Assembly: GCA_026214975.1 (NCBI GenBank)
Contig: CM047810.1
Span: 41,994,113-42,058,112 of the forward strand
Source of the DNA: Gentiana macrophylla
Lineage: Eukaryota > Streptophyta > Magnoliopsida > Gentianales > Gentianaceae
Direction: 5' to 3'
DNA length: 64,000 nucleotides
In this document: positions 22,368-32,597 of the stretch, in pieces
How the letters are laid out: each line of letters starts with the position of its first letter
Numbering within the stretch: the first letter of the stretch is position 1
Notes under the pieces: generated by a model
What the model was told of the DNA's origin: nothing
The model's input: only the letters and a program-made list of their open reading frames with translations
Database searches by the model: none
Translations under genes and position numbers: made by a program

Positions 22368-23957
22368 TGATGAAAGGATTTTTCACGATCCAAAAACCAA
22401 ACAATATTTATAATCCACGAAACTCATATACCGTGAAACCACTCTCTAACCGGCCAAACACCGGGTCGATCGTAGTAGAATGGCAAAGAGTACGGGGTCG
22501 ATCCCACGAGGAAATTGGGTCGAATACGAAAACTCGTGTTAAAATCGGTGAACAAAGAACATGCGAAGAAGATAAACGCTCGAAGCCCATACTAAGCTAC
22601 GGCACGAAAAGGATTCAAAGCATGAACTAACGACAATAAGCAATCCCATCGACAAAAGATCGAAACAATCAAAGCAAAATCGAGAGAAAGCAAATCGACA
22701 AAGGGAACTCACAAAATCGACATCGAAATACATTAGATCTGAAAGCCCATGTCCCAAATCGACAAAAGATCCAGTCTTTAATCCCTATCGTGACCCGCGA
22801 CGCGAAATCCACAAGCAATCGATCGAATACGCACCTTCGACTATCATAACAAAACTAAAGATCTAATCTAAAAGCATGGGCCCAAGCCTTGATCCGACTG
22901 TTTAGATGTCAACCTGCATGACAGCCGCCGGAGCGGCTGGGTTGAGCACCTAAGCCGGCCTCGAGCTCAGTCCACGCTGAAAAAAATGAGAGTATGAGGC
23001 TCTCTTTCTATGGAGCCTCTTATATAGAGCAAAAATCGCGAGTTTGAGCTGGTGGGCCGACCAACTCGGCTCGTTTGACCTGTCTTCAGTAAATCATTAA
23101 AATCTCCCTGTGTGTAGCTCCGAATTGAACGATTCAAGATGCGTCGGAAAGCTCGTTCAATTCCCTACAACTTTCATGAAGACGACTTGACCATAAAATG
23201 CTTCCTCGATGGGTCAAAATGCAGCTCAAAGGACCGGACTGGTGGAAACTGAACCTGCTGTCAATCTGCTGCTGCTTTCCTGCGATGTTTGAGGTGTATA
23301 TATAGTCCAGTACTTGTCCGTGACGGATAAAAGGCTATCCGTACTGATAGTTCATCATTTTCCGATCGTCCGTACGGACAAAATGTGTCATCCGTACGGA
23401 CAACTCTCTGGTTTTGCCTCCAGATTGCTCCATTTCTGACAGCTCTGCAGTAAACACTTCATAACTTCTTCATCCGACCTCTGATTGGGGTGATTCAAAA
23501 TCCATTAGAAAGATCTTTGAATTTTCTACAACTTTTGTGAAGACACCATGACCAGAAAATTCCTCCATAATCGGTCAAAATGCTGATGAAGTGAACATAT
23601 GGTGAGAGCAACAACTATTTCTCTTCCTTTTCTTATTCTTTCTTCTTCCTTGGCTCATTCTTGCACCTTGATCACACTTATCATCATACTTCTCGCCTTC
23701 GGGCTCTCGAGACACCCTAGTCCCGCATCCATATGAAAACAACAAGCAACGCATAACCCGCAAACTACGGGTGCTCGGAAAAACGAGTATAAAATGCTAA
23801 AATAAGGTCGAGTTTACGGAAAACCGACGATCACTACGCCGTGCAATAAAACCTCATTTAATACTCAAAATAGGGTCTAAACTCACCCGAAACATGCCGA
23901 AATGTGATAATCGTGGGTTGAACTGCATGTAAATGTCTGTGTAAAGTTGGTTCTATC
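22368..23957 (-). repeat. Family X LTR 3
   Basis: About 1590 bp. Its start on the minus strand (right end) is GATAGAACC, missing the first T and abutting copia sequence GGTGATTCGC. It is the true 5' LTR of the right-hand unit. Confidence 0.85.
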
Positions 23958-24286
23958 GGTGATTCGCAATGCCTCAATTTCATTCGCAGATCGTCTTTTT
24001 CCATATCATACCTGATGGCTTGATTGTATGTCTTTGGCTCAATGACAATATCAATGGCACAAACATACTTGGCATACTCAACTGATAATATGTCCAGACT
24101 CATCACTTAATACAATAGATGAGAGGTCTTAATGGCATTATCAACTCAATTATAAAAGTTGGTGGATTTATAGTCCTTGTTGATCTTCTTGACTGAACAT
24201 GTGCAGATGGCTGATCAGCTGCAATTGATCCTTAGCTGACCTCATCGGCTTCATCTGATTGTTTGTGGACTTCTCCACTGAAGTAC
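23958..24286 (-). pseudogene. Host copia element: RT N-terminal flank
   Basis: On the minus strand it encodes IEPKTYNQAI and, one frame over, NEIEALRITD, which is the stretch directly upstream of the DIVTLPHGNK piece found at 12319-12347. Composite X therefore split the reading frame between Asp and the DIVTL block. The rest is the integrase-RT linker. It ends at the AGTAC duplication of element 3 (24282-24286). Confidence 0.8.
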
Positions 24287-26018
24287 TGATTGCGGTCTGA
24301 TCAGGTTATAAATTTATTTTACTTGACCACCAAATACTAGCAATAGCACTAGGTACATCATAGCATAGCGATGGTGAATCAAGGTCGGTCCCTCAGGGAA
24401 TCAAAATGTGGACCCTAGGTTTAAATAATTAACTCACCTAATTCGTTATTGGACAACAGTCTAAGACCAACATAAAAGACAAAATAAGATAAAAAAAACA
24501 AACTCAAACTTTAAAAAAAAAACAAACGTAATTAACCTTCCAATTACCAACGTTATCGATCGGACCAAGACAACTTATATAAAATAACTTAACTCATTAA
24601 CTGTCAATCTGGCTGTATTCATACTTATTGGCTACGGGAGTCATCCCCTTAACTTGACTTAGCACCGGTTAGATTACTAGATCACTGTGGTATTGTTACG
24701 TGACTTCACCTTTTGGGTTTCCATCTCATATAACTCACACGCTCATTACTCTAAGGATGCCGATATTAACCTTACACCTCGCTTAGGCAACATTCCTATG
24801 GTTAGGCGTACTTCCTAAACGATCGCTCAAGCCCTCGTCCTATTAACAATTACTTGGTATAGTTTCTTGTTAATCTACGATTTACGATATGACTAGGTGT
24901 CGACAATTCCTAATACAAAACTAATCTAGATCTTCTTTGAAAGTCCCGAAAGATCGTTCATGAGCCGAACTAGACGTCTTATATTGGTATTTCCTAATAA
25001 TACGCTAATGAAAAGCGACGAGCGACGTAGCCGTAGCCATACCTACCGAGAAAGTAAATTCAACTAAGGTTAAACCCACCATAAAGACGCGTGGCGGACT
25101 TAATCGACAAAATTAGGGCTCGGTCGACCGAGTAAAAAGGGCTCGGTCGACCGAAGCGACTTTGCTCGGTCACCGGACGAATTCAACCCTAATTACATCC
25201 TAGAAATAACCTCTCGGTGTTTCCTTATACGTAAGCAGATTAAACAAACAATTCATACATCACTTATATAAACTATCATAGATACACATTAATTAAATCA
25301 GGTAGAGTCATGAATAAATCTAGATTATGACGTAGGTCATGGGATCCTCATTGACAAGGTGTCACCACCACCTAACGGCATAGCCGAGAATCACATCATC
25401 TAGCTATGTTCAATTAATTCAAACGATAAGAACGTAATTGGAAGAATTAATTACTTGAAAATAAAACATGAAGATTAAGGGCTTACATTGTTGCAAATTC
25501 TAACTTGTGAAAAACTCTCAATTTGTTGTGCTCTTTTATGAATGATTGAATCAATGTATGAATGTCTACATAATACTAATGACAATGTGTTTATATAGAG
25601 CTCAAAACCGACTTAGAAACCGACTAAGGATCGGATTCCCTAAACCCTAACCGACATAAGTAATATGCTGGACTCTGCTGGGCTTTAAGTCCACTCGGTC
25701 GACCGAATAGTTGGGCTCGGTCGACCGAGCCTTCACCGCTTCGGGCTCCGTCTTCTATCTTCGCCGAGCTCTGCATTGTCTGGATCTTTAATTCCTTCTC
25801 CGTAGTCCGTCCATAATGCTCACTGTATTTATCATACCAAAAACATAGTTTGTAATACCAAATACTTGATAAATTACCGGAATGCATAATAATAAATCGT
25901 AACACGGGGTATATCTAAATTAGGCACTTAATGACTTATTATCACTCTCTTAAGGTTATTTCACATCAAAATCAAGGGTAAAGATTGCAGAATAATGGGT
26001 ACAAATCGACCGTCATCA
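24287..26018 (-). repeat. Element 3 3' LTR
   Basis: 1732 bp, with an inverted TATA box (TTTATATAG near 25589-25597). CGGTCGACCG boxes lie upstream of it in the transcribed direction (25696, 25718) and also downstream (25121, 25144, and a CGGTCACCGG variant at 25169). Confidence 0.92.
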
Positions 26019-27400
26019 ATCGCTTCACTTAGCCTTTGATCGTCGATCAAAGTATTAACAAGTTATTCCTCATATGATCATTTTCCGGTGGTCACACCAT
26101 ACTCACACAAGAAACCCGAATCAACTCATACTATATATGCTAATAAGATATCCATTATTCACTACTCGGTATGAATCGAAGTGATGTGTGCACATGCATT
26201 GGTTTTATAAATGTGGCATGATTAATGGTTATGCCAACTTTGAATTCTCAAGTCCCACCATCATCGACATTCCTCCGCTTAAAGCCTCGCAATGGGTAAA
26301 GCACTAGAACAATAAGCAAGAATATATCTATACGGTTTTTGGACTTGGAGACCGAGTACTACTCAAAGCCTCTTAAGAGTTGAATTTTTCCATTCTTCAC
26401 ATTTTTCAAATACTACAAATCTCAAGGAAGAAAACTTTTTAAAGTATCCCCCTATCTTAGATCAAATATAGCAATGAATATTACCACAAGCGCAAGGCTA
26501 CTTTGGTAATTGACTACAAGCCAGTGTTTAGCTCATTGGTAAAACGCAGATATATCTCAAGCTTATTATTCCGCTTTTGTAGCTAGAAGATTAAGAATAC
26601 ATCAGACGATAAGTATTGATTATTAAAAGCGAGCACAACCCATTATCTATGCAATGTACACATATATTTCCATTTTTGATAAGCGTGGTAAACGTTGATT
26701 CATATTTTGAGTAATCGAATAATAAATAACTACTTGCAACTTATAATATGAATATCTTTAAGCTTATGAAATTATATCGCAAGAGTATATCATGACCACG
26801 CACTAACGAAATATGGTTCCTACCTTATTAAATACAAAATTCGGGAATTCACAAAAGATAAGTGTGATTGTAAGTGTAAAATTTTAAATTTACTCATTAT
26901 TTGATATACAAACTTATTCAAGTATGCTAAATGAGCTAAGTGACTCATACCCCCACTTAAACTATGCATTGTCCTCAATGTATAAAAATAAGAACAAGGA
27001 ACTTAGCTGGAATAAGTGCGGGAGTTGAACAAGTCTTGATGAACTCCGGAGACTTTTAATGAGACAAATACTGATTACCAAGCTGCAATAAAATGCAACC
27101 CTCGCAACATACATCTTTAACAAAAACTTGGAACTCGTTACATGTGGTTAGTCGAGAAAAATATAATCATATCAAATGGACTGTAAAAGGTATAATAATT
27201 GCCTTAAACATATTTAAGCCCATACTTAATAATTATAGTGAAAATAATGCACAAATATCCAACACATTAAATAAGACAAATTTTATTCATTAGGGAAATT
27301 CAAAACGAACTCCATACAACACGACTTAACTTATTGGTACACCGAAATCAAAAATAAAAACACATTGATAAAGAGAAAATTAATAGATTAACACAGATGC
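26019..27400 (-). other. Element 3 3' noncoding region
   Basis: No protein is recognisable. The pre-LTR inverted repeat TTTGATCG-T-CGATCAAA (26035-26051) sits where A and X have their CTCG-AGGA-CGAG hairpins, followed by the same GGCTAAGTG. The CATTGAGGACAATG / AAGTGGGGG block is at about 26950-26985. The purine-rich tract at the LTR border has decayed. Confidence 0.65.
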
Positions 27401-28320
27401 TCAGTCCGAAGGTATATCGTTCGGATCAACGAAAGCTAATGGAAGAACATTGGGATTCGCGTCAGGAAAATCTTGGAATTGCGCATCGTCATCACCTGGA
27501 CCGTGATCATCAGTTTGCACAAGAGGTGGTGCAACAGAATCCAAAGATAGGATAGGCATGGGCCTGACATAGGAGTCACTGCCTAGCACTGGGCACTCAG
27601 CTGCCTCACATAATGAAGTGATCAATGAACCATAAGGCACCATGTGTCTAGGCTTGCGGGCATCGGCAGTCATCTCAGAACGCATCAGTGCCCCAATATT
27701 AACAGGCCATCCTCTGCTCAACCAATACATCAGCGTAGCATGTGCATAATAAACTGTAGACACATGCTTGGCCGGAATAATGTTAGAACGGATAAGCCTA
27801 TGTAAGCACTTATCTTCCCACCGCCTAAAGTATGGCTCCTCAAATGTGCGAGCAACTTCCCCTATTGTCCATGCTATCCCGAGATGGGCACCAACCTCCT
27901 CCAACCATGCATCAGACTCATCAAACGTCACTTTGTGTACGGCTCCTCCTCCGGGGTATCGAGACCATAATAATTATTAAGAGTCCCCGGAGTAATTACA
28001 ATGGATTTGCCACGAACCTGGACTAAATTCGTGTGTGGGTGCACGCGTAAATAAGAATAAAACTCTCTTACCCAGTCGACATTAACTTGGCCAGGTGGCG
28101 CAACAACCTCTTGCCACTGATAATACTCCACTAGATCGAACAGCTCTTGACCACAGTTGGTCAAATCTAATCCCCGAGCCCGGTGTACCGGCAAATTGTT
28201 GAAGAAATTCCGATAAACCGAAAATACCTCTTGGCTAGCGAATTGCGGTACCCCGTTGATCAAGGGTATGGCATCGTTGACTGCTACAAACTGTGCGGAG
28301 GATCGTCGTCTTGGTGGCAT
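27401..28320 (-). pseudogene. Element 3 plant-transposon-domain protein (one frameshift)
   Basis: Two adjoining minus-strand frames, 27928-28320 (starting MPPRRRSS) and 27401-27931, meet at a single-base shift near 27930. Together they cover about 305 residues. They match in outline the family called putative plant transposon protein domain: VDWVREFYSYL, VRGKSIVITPGTLNNYYGL, HRLIRSNIIPAKHVSTVYYAHATLMYWL and VPYGSLITSLCEAA. The C-terminal tail is acidic. The function of this family is not established. A real slippage site is possible but there is no clear slippery heptamer, so a mutation is more likely. Confidence 0.7.
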
Positions 28321-29655
28321 AATTGCGAATCGAACAGAGCAACGCCGGATGATATAGATGCAAAGAAGATGAAGCTCTCGGTCGACCGAGAGAATGGCCT
28401 CGTTGACCGAAGCGAAAAGTTCGGTCGACCAAGGCGATGGAAGCTCTGCTGCCGAGGTTCAGTCTTCCCTGTGATGTACTGGATCGGATAATCCTTCAGA
28501 GATCGAGAGATATGAGCAGTCACAACTTGTGATATTGGAGGATCATTTAGATTACTATCCCCAATCTTGGGTGGATGGAAGTTATGAGAAAGATTGGAAA
28601 TGGGAATTAATGGAGAGAAGAAGAAGAAGAAAATTGGGGATTTGAGAAGATGAAGATTTTGTGGTGTGGAAATGATGAATAGAAAAGGAGTTTTAAATAG
28701 AAAGATGTGGAAAGTGAAAGGATTGAAATGGTGGAAGGTGATTGGTGGAGATAGGAAGGTAAGGATTGAGGAGTGGAATGGTTTTGTTGGAGGAATAAAT
28801 TAATGGGGAAATGAAAAGGTGGATTGGGAAATGAAAAATGGGGATGTGTAAAAATAAATGATAGTTGACCTCCTCAATTTGATACACACGAAATTTTCAA
28901 GCTAGAACACATAAGTCTATCAAAATTATCATGTCACAATTTGAAAAATCCTCACCTCAAAAATCGAATAATCCAAACCACAATCCATTAACATATAAAT
29001 CTTCACTTTTACACATTTGAAACTAAGCATCTTTTCACCAAATTCTCATCATCAATACATTTTATAATGATTTCTCTTCCTACTCTACTTCACGTTAAAA
29101 TGATTCGAGTAAAAAAACTTTTGCACATTCAGTAACCTAATGGTCATTGGAACACGACAAAAATAAAAAAGGCTCGTCATTCTACGTTACTTTTATTCAT
29201 ACTAAAAATAAAGATGAAATAAAATAAAATAAATGAAACGAAAGAATTCTAAATTTTTGAGTCTATAGCTCGACTTCCAAAATCATCACTCCTAAACATC
29301 GCTTCTTGACTTGCCCAGTTTTCACCCGCCGCCTTTCACCGAAAAAGTTTTACCGTCCTTTTCTCACGAGTGCCCTTCCTTTGGATTTTAGTCCAATGAA
29401 AAGACAGCCGAATTGACCATCCGGATAAGCGCCGACTTTTGGATTCATCTCTGATTTCGATGAGCTTTTGTTACGAACTCTCCTAGTTCGTTTTTCTCGC
29501 TCTGGTCCTCCTATCCTTAGGTAGGTCTCTGACTTCAATATTGGTCGTGGTACGGTGCAGCTGAACCGACCTATTCGATTTAGAATAGTAAGGACTTCCT
29601 CTCATCTTTATCATCGACATTATCATCAAGATCCTTTCCTAGACCTTGAGTGGCA
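28321..29655 (-). other. Element 3 interior spacer
   Basis: No convincing coding region. Palindromic boxes start at 28379, 28401 (variant) and 28422 (variant), spaced 22 and 21 bp. G/A-rich low-complexity sequence fills about 28590-28850. Confidence 0.5.
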
Positions 29656-30372
29656 TCAAGCTTCTCCGAACCAACTACTTCTAACACATTCACACTTGCC
29701 GGTGCAGAGGAAATTCGGATTTGTTATCCCATAACACTCGTAACCCTTGGCGTCAAACAATACTATCTCATGTCTGGTCATCCGTATGAAGGCTCTAGCG
29801 GTGTTGATAAACGATCTACCCAAAATGATTGGGCATTCAGGATGTTCCTCGATTTCCATTACCACTATGTCTATCTTAAACCGTAATTGCCCCATACCAA
29901 TAATCATGTTGTTCAGTCTCCCAGTCATGATTGTCCTAGTTCCATCTGCCAATCTAACTTGTAGCGGGGTGTTAGTGGGTGTTAAAATGGAATTCCTATC
30001 ACAAAGGCTTTTAGGAAAGATATTAAGGCTCGAACCGGAATCAATCAAGGCTAAACCAAAGTGGGTTTGTTCTATGGTTACTCCAACCATAAAAGCTCCT
30101 GGGTCTGCTAACTTTTGCATCAGTCGAGACTCGTCTTTAACCAATATTTCATCTCTAGAACAGATGACAATAGGGCTCTCCTTAGCTGCGCTACCCTCAG
30201 ACTCAGATTCTATCTCGGACATGTAATCATCATAATCTAAAGCTGAATCGGAATCCAAAGAAATTTCCTCTGGATTCGAAATAGACATACCTCTTTGCCA
30301 ATAGGCTTCTTTAGCCTCCCTCGATTTCCTTGCCTCTTGGATTTTTGCTTTCATCTTTTCTATCCTTTCCAT
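29656..30372 (-). CDS. Element 3 aspartic protease domain protein
   Basis: An uninterrupted frame of 238 residues. The first 25 residues are Lys/Arg/Glu-rich, residues 35-70 are acidic, then a retropepsin-like domain follows: DPGAFMVGVTIE, active site LALIDSGSSLNIFP (about residues 107-120), VRLADGTRT, and PECPIILGRSFINTARA (about 177-193). The catalytic Asp-Ser-Gly-Ser form is intact, unlike the altered DLAAS of element A. It lies where Athila elements have gag-protease, but no gag part is upstream. The true start may be further upstream, since a gag fusion would be usual. It could still be an active enzyme if expressed. Confidence 0.75.
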   Translation of the reverse strand: MERIEKMKAKIQEARKSREAKEAYWQRGMSISNPEEISLDSDSALDYDDYMSEIESESEGSAAKESPIVICSRDEILVKDESRLMQKLADPGAFMVGVTIEQTHFGLALIDSGSSLNIFPKSLCDRNSILTPTNTPLQVRLADGTRTIMTGRLNNMIIGMGQLRFKIDIVVMEIEEHPECPIILGRSFINTARAFIRMTRHEIVLFDAKGYECYGITNPNFLCTGKCECVRSSWFGEA

Positions 30373-30839
30373 GAGCTTTGGTGTTAACGGCTTTTTAGGT
30401 GTAGTTTTGGTTCGTAAAACCTTAACTTCTTCTTTGGCTTCGAGAAAATCGAGTTGATGACATTTTTTTGATCTTGAGCGGAGTTAAGTGAGTGATTTAC
30501 TTGAATTATCTCGCAATATTTGAAAAACAATAAACAATTAGTAAATTGACAAACAAGATGATTGCTCATATCGTTGTCAAACTTACAACCTACAAACAGG
30601 GGAAGCAGAACATCGGGAAACGACATCGTATATAAAATTAAAAAGTCGAAAAGGCTCGGTCGACCGAGTGAATCCGTTCGATCGACCGAGCGAATTTCTT
30701 CCCCATTCCGCTTTAATCCTTTAACAGCATACAAGTACAGATAATTCGTCAAAAGAAAAATAAATAATTCAACTAAAAACAATAAAGAAAGAACGAAGTA
30801 GATAAAAATAATTATTTAAACAATCATTGGGCCATTGAT
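30373..30839 (-). other. Element 3 leader
   Basis: No gag is recognisable between the primer site and the protease frame. A box pair (30657 and a variant at 30679, 22 bp apart) lies in it. Confidence 0.5.
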
Positions 30840-30857
30840 TCCCCGGCAACGGCGCCA
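30840..30857 (-). other. Primer binding site of element 3 (tRNA-Asp)
   Basis: The exact inverse of TGGCGCCGTTGCCGGGGA, 6 bp from the LTR at 30864. Confidence 0.9.
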
Positions 30858-30863
30858 AAAACT

Positions 30864-32592
30864 TGATTGCGGTCTGATCAGGTTATAAATTTATTTTACT
30901 TGACCACCAAATACTAGCAATAGCACTAGGTACATCATAGCATAGCGATGGTGAATCAAGGTCGGTCCCTCAGGGAATCAAAATGTGGACCCTAGGTTTA
31001 AATAATTAACTCACCTAATTCGTTATTGGACAACAGTCTAAGACCAACATAAAAGACAAAATAAGATAAAAAAAAACAAACTCAAACTTAAAAAAAAAAC
31101 AAACGTAATTAACCTTCCAATTACCAACGTTATCGATCGGACCAAGACAACTTATATAAAATAACTTAACTCATTAACTGTCAATCTGGCTGTATTCATA
31201 CTTAATTGGCTACGGGAGTCATCCCGTTAACTTGACTTAGCACCGGTTAGATTACTAGATCACTGTGGTATTGTTACGTGACTTCACCTTTTGGGTTTCC
31301 ATCTCATATAACTCACACGCTCATTACTCTAAGGATGCCGATATTAACCGTACACCTCGCTAGGCAACATTCCTATGGTTAGGCGTATTTCTAAACGATC
31401 GCTCAAGCCTCGTCCTATTAACAATTACTTGGTATAGTTTCTTGTTAATCTACGATTTACGTATGACTAGGTGTCGACAATTCCCTAATACAAAACTAAT
31501 CTAGATCTTGCTGAAAGTCCCGAAAGATCGTTCATGAGATGAACTAGACGTCTTATATTGGTATTTCCTAATAATACGCTAATGAAAAACTGACGAGCGA
31601 CGTAGCCGTAGCCATACCTACTGAGAAAGTAAATTCAACTAGGTTAAACCCACCATAAAGACGTGGCAGACTTAACTGACAAAATTATGGCTCGGTCGAC
31701 CGAGCAAAGGGGCTCGGTCGACCGAACGACTTTGCTCGGTCACCCGGACGAATTCAACCCTAATTACATCCTAGAAATAACCTCTTAGTGTTTCCTTATA
31801 CAGAACAGATTAAACAGCAATTCATACATCACTTATATAAACTATCATAGATACACATTAATTAAATCAGGTAGAGTCATGAATAAATCTAGATTATGAC
31901 GTAGGTCATGGGATCCTCATTGACAAGGTGTCACCACCACCTAACGTCATAGCCGAGAATCACATCATCTAGCTATGTTTAATTAATTCAAACGATAAGA
32001 ACATAATTGGAAGAATTAATTACTTGAAAATAAAACATGAAGATTAAGGGCTTACATTGTGCAACCCTAACTTGCTGAAAAACTCTCAATTTGTTGTGCT
32101 CTTTTATGAATGATTGAATCAATGTATGAATGTCTACATAATACTAATGACAATGTGTTTATATAGAGCTCAAAACCGACTTAGAAACCGACTAAGGATC
32201 GGATTCCCTAAACCCTAACCGACTTAAGTAATATCTTTGGACTCTGCTTTGGGCTTTAAGTCCACTCGGTCGACCGAATAGATGGGCTCGGTCGACCGAG
32301 CCTTCACTGCTTCTGGGCTCCGTCTTCTATCTTCTGCTGGGCTCTGCATTGTCCTGGATCTTTAATTCCTTCTCCGTAGTCCGTCCATAATGCTCACTGT
32401 ATTTATCATACCAAAAACATAGTTTGTAATACCAAATACTTGATAAATTACCGGAATGCATAATAATAAATCGTAACACGGGGTATATCTAAATTAGGCA
32501 CTTAATGACTTATTATCACTCTCTTAAGGTTATTTCACATCAAAATCAAGGGTAAAGATTGCAGAATAATGGGTACAAATCGACCGTCATCA
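30864..32592 (-). repeat. Element 3 5' LTR
   Basis: 1729 bp, matching 24287-26018 with scattered small differences. Boxes start at 31693, 31715, 32267 and 32289, each pair exactly 22 bp apart. An inverted TATA box is near 32158-32166. Confidence 0.92.
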
Positions 32593-32597
32593 AGTAC

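Larger units (their letters stand above)
12348..23957. mobile_element. Composite of non-autonomous Athila-like family X with inverted ends
   Basis: The order is a plus-strand LTR (12348-13938), a 76-bp piece with a primer site, then LTR, interior, LTR, interior, LTR, all minus-strand (14015-23957). The minus part is a tandem repeat of about 4.18 kb. Both outer ends are LTR starts (TGATAG.. on the left, its inverse on the right), unlike a normal element, which has a start at one end and an end at the other. Flanking copia sequence keeps a decayed target duplication (GGTATT on the left, GGTGATT on the right). The interiors have no polymerase or gag genes, so the family is LARD-like and depends on a partner. 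The repeats are nearly identical, so an assembly or cloning origin of the tandem should be kept in mind. Confidence 0.8.
24287..32592 (-). mobile_element. Element 3: non-autonomous Athila-like retrotransposon
   Basis: Two LTRs of about 1.73 kb are in direct repeat, with the target duplication AGTAC at 24282-24286 and 32593-32597 and an inverted Asp-tRNA primer site next to the right LTR, so the element reads right to left. The 4.8-kb interior encodes only an aspartic protease domain protein and a protein of the plant-transposon domain type; RT, RNase H and integrase are absent. It must have been moved by the enzymes of another element. It sits in the integrase-RT linker of the host copia element. 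Confidence 0.92.

Noticed and set aside
29650..30226. Plus-strand frames opposite the element 3 protease
   Set aside because: They are antisense shadows of the minus-strand protease frame, which has clear motifs.
25616..32230. CCCTAAACCCTAACC words as interstitial telomere repeats
   Set aside because: Only one or two units are present and they belong to the LTR sequence of element 3.
25121..32298. CGGTCGACCG and TCCGTACGGA as cloning-linker artefacts (they contain SalI and BsiWI-type sites)
   Set aside because: They recur at matching places in both LTRs and in the interiors, with natural variation and consistent spacing, so they belong to the elements.
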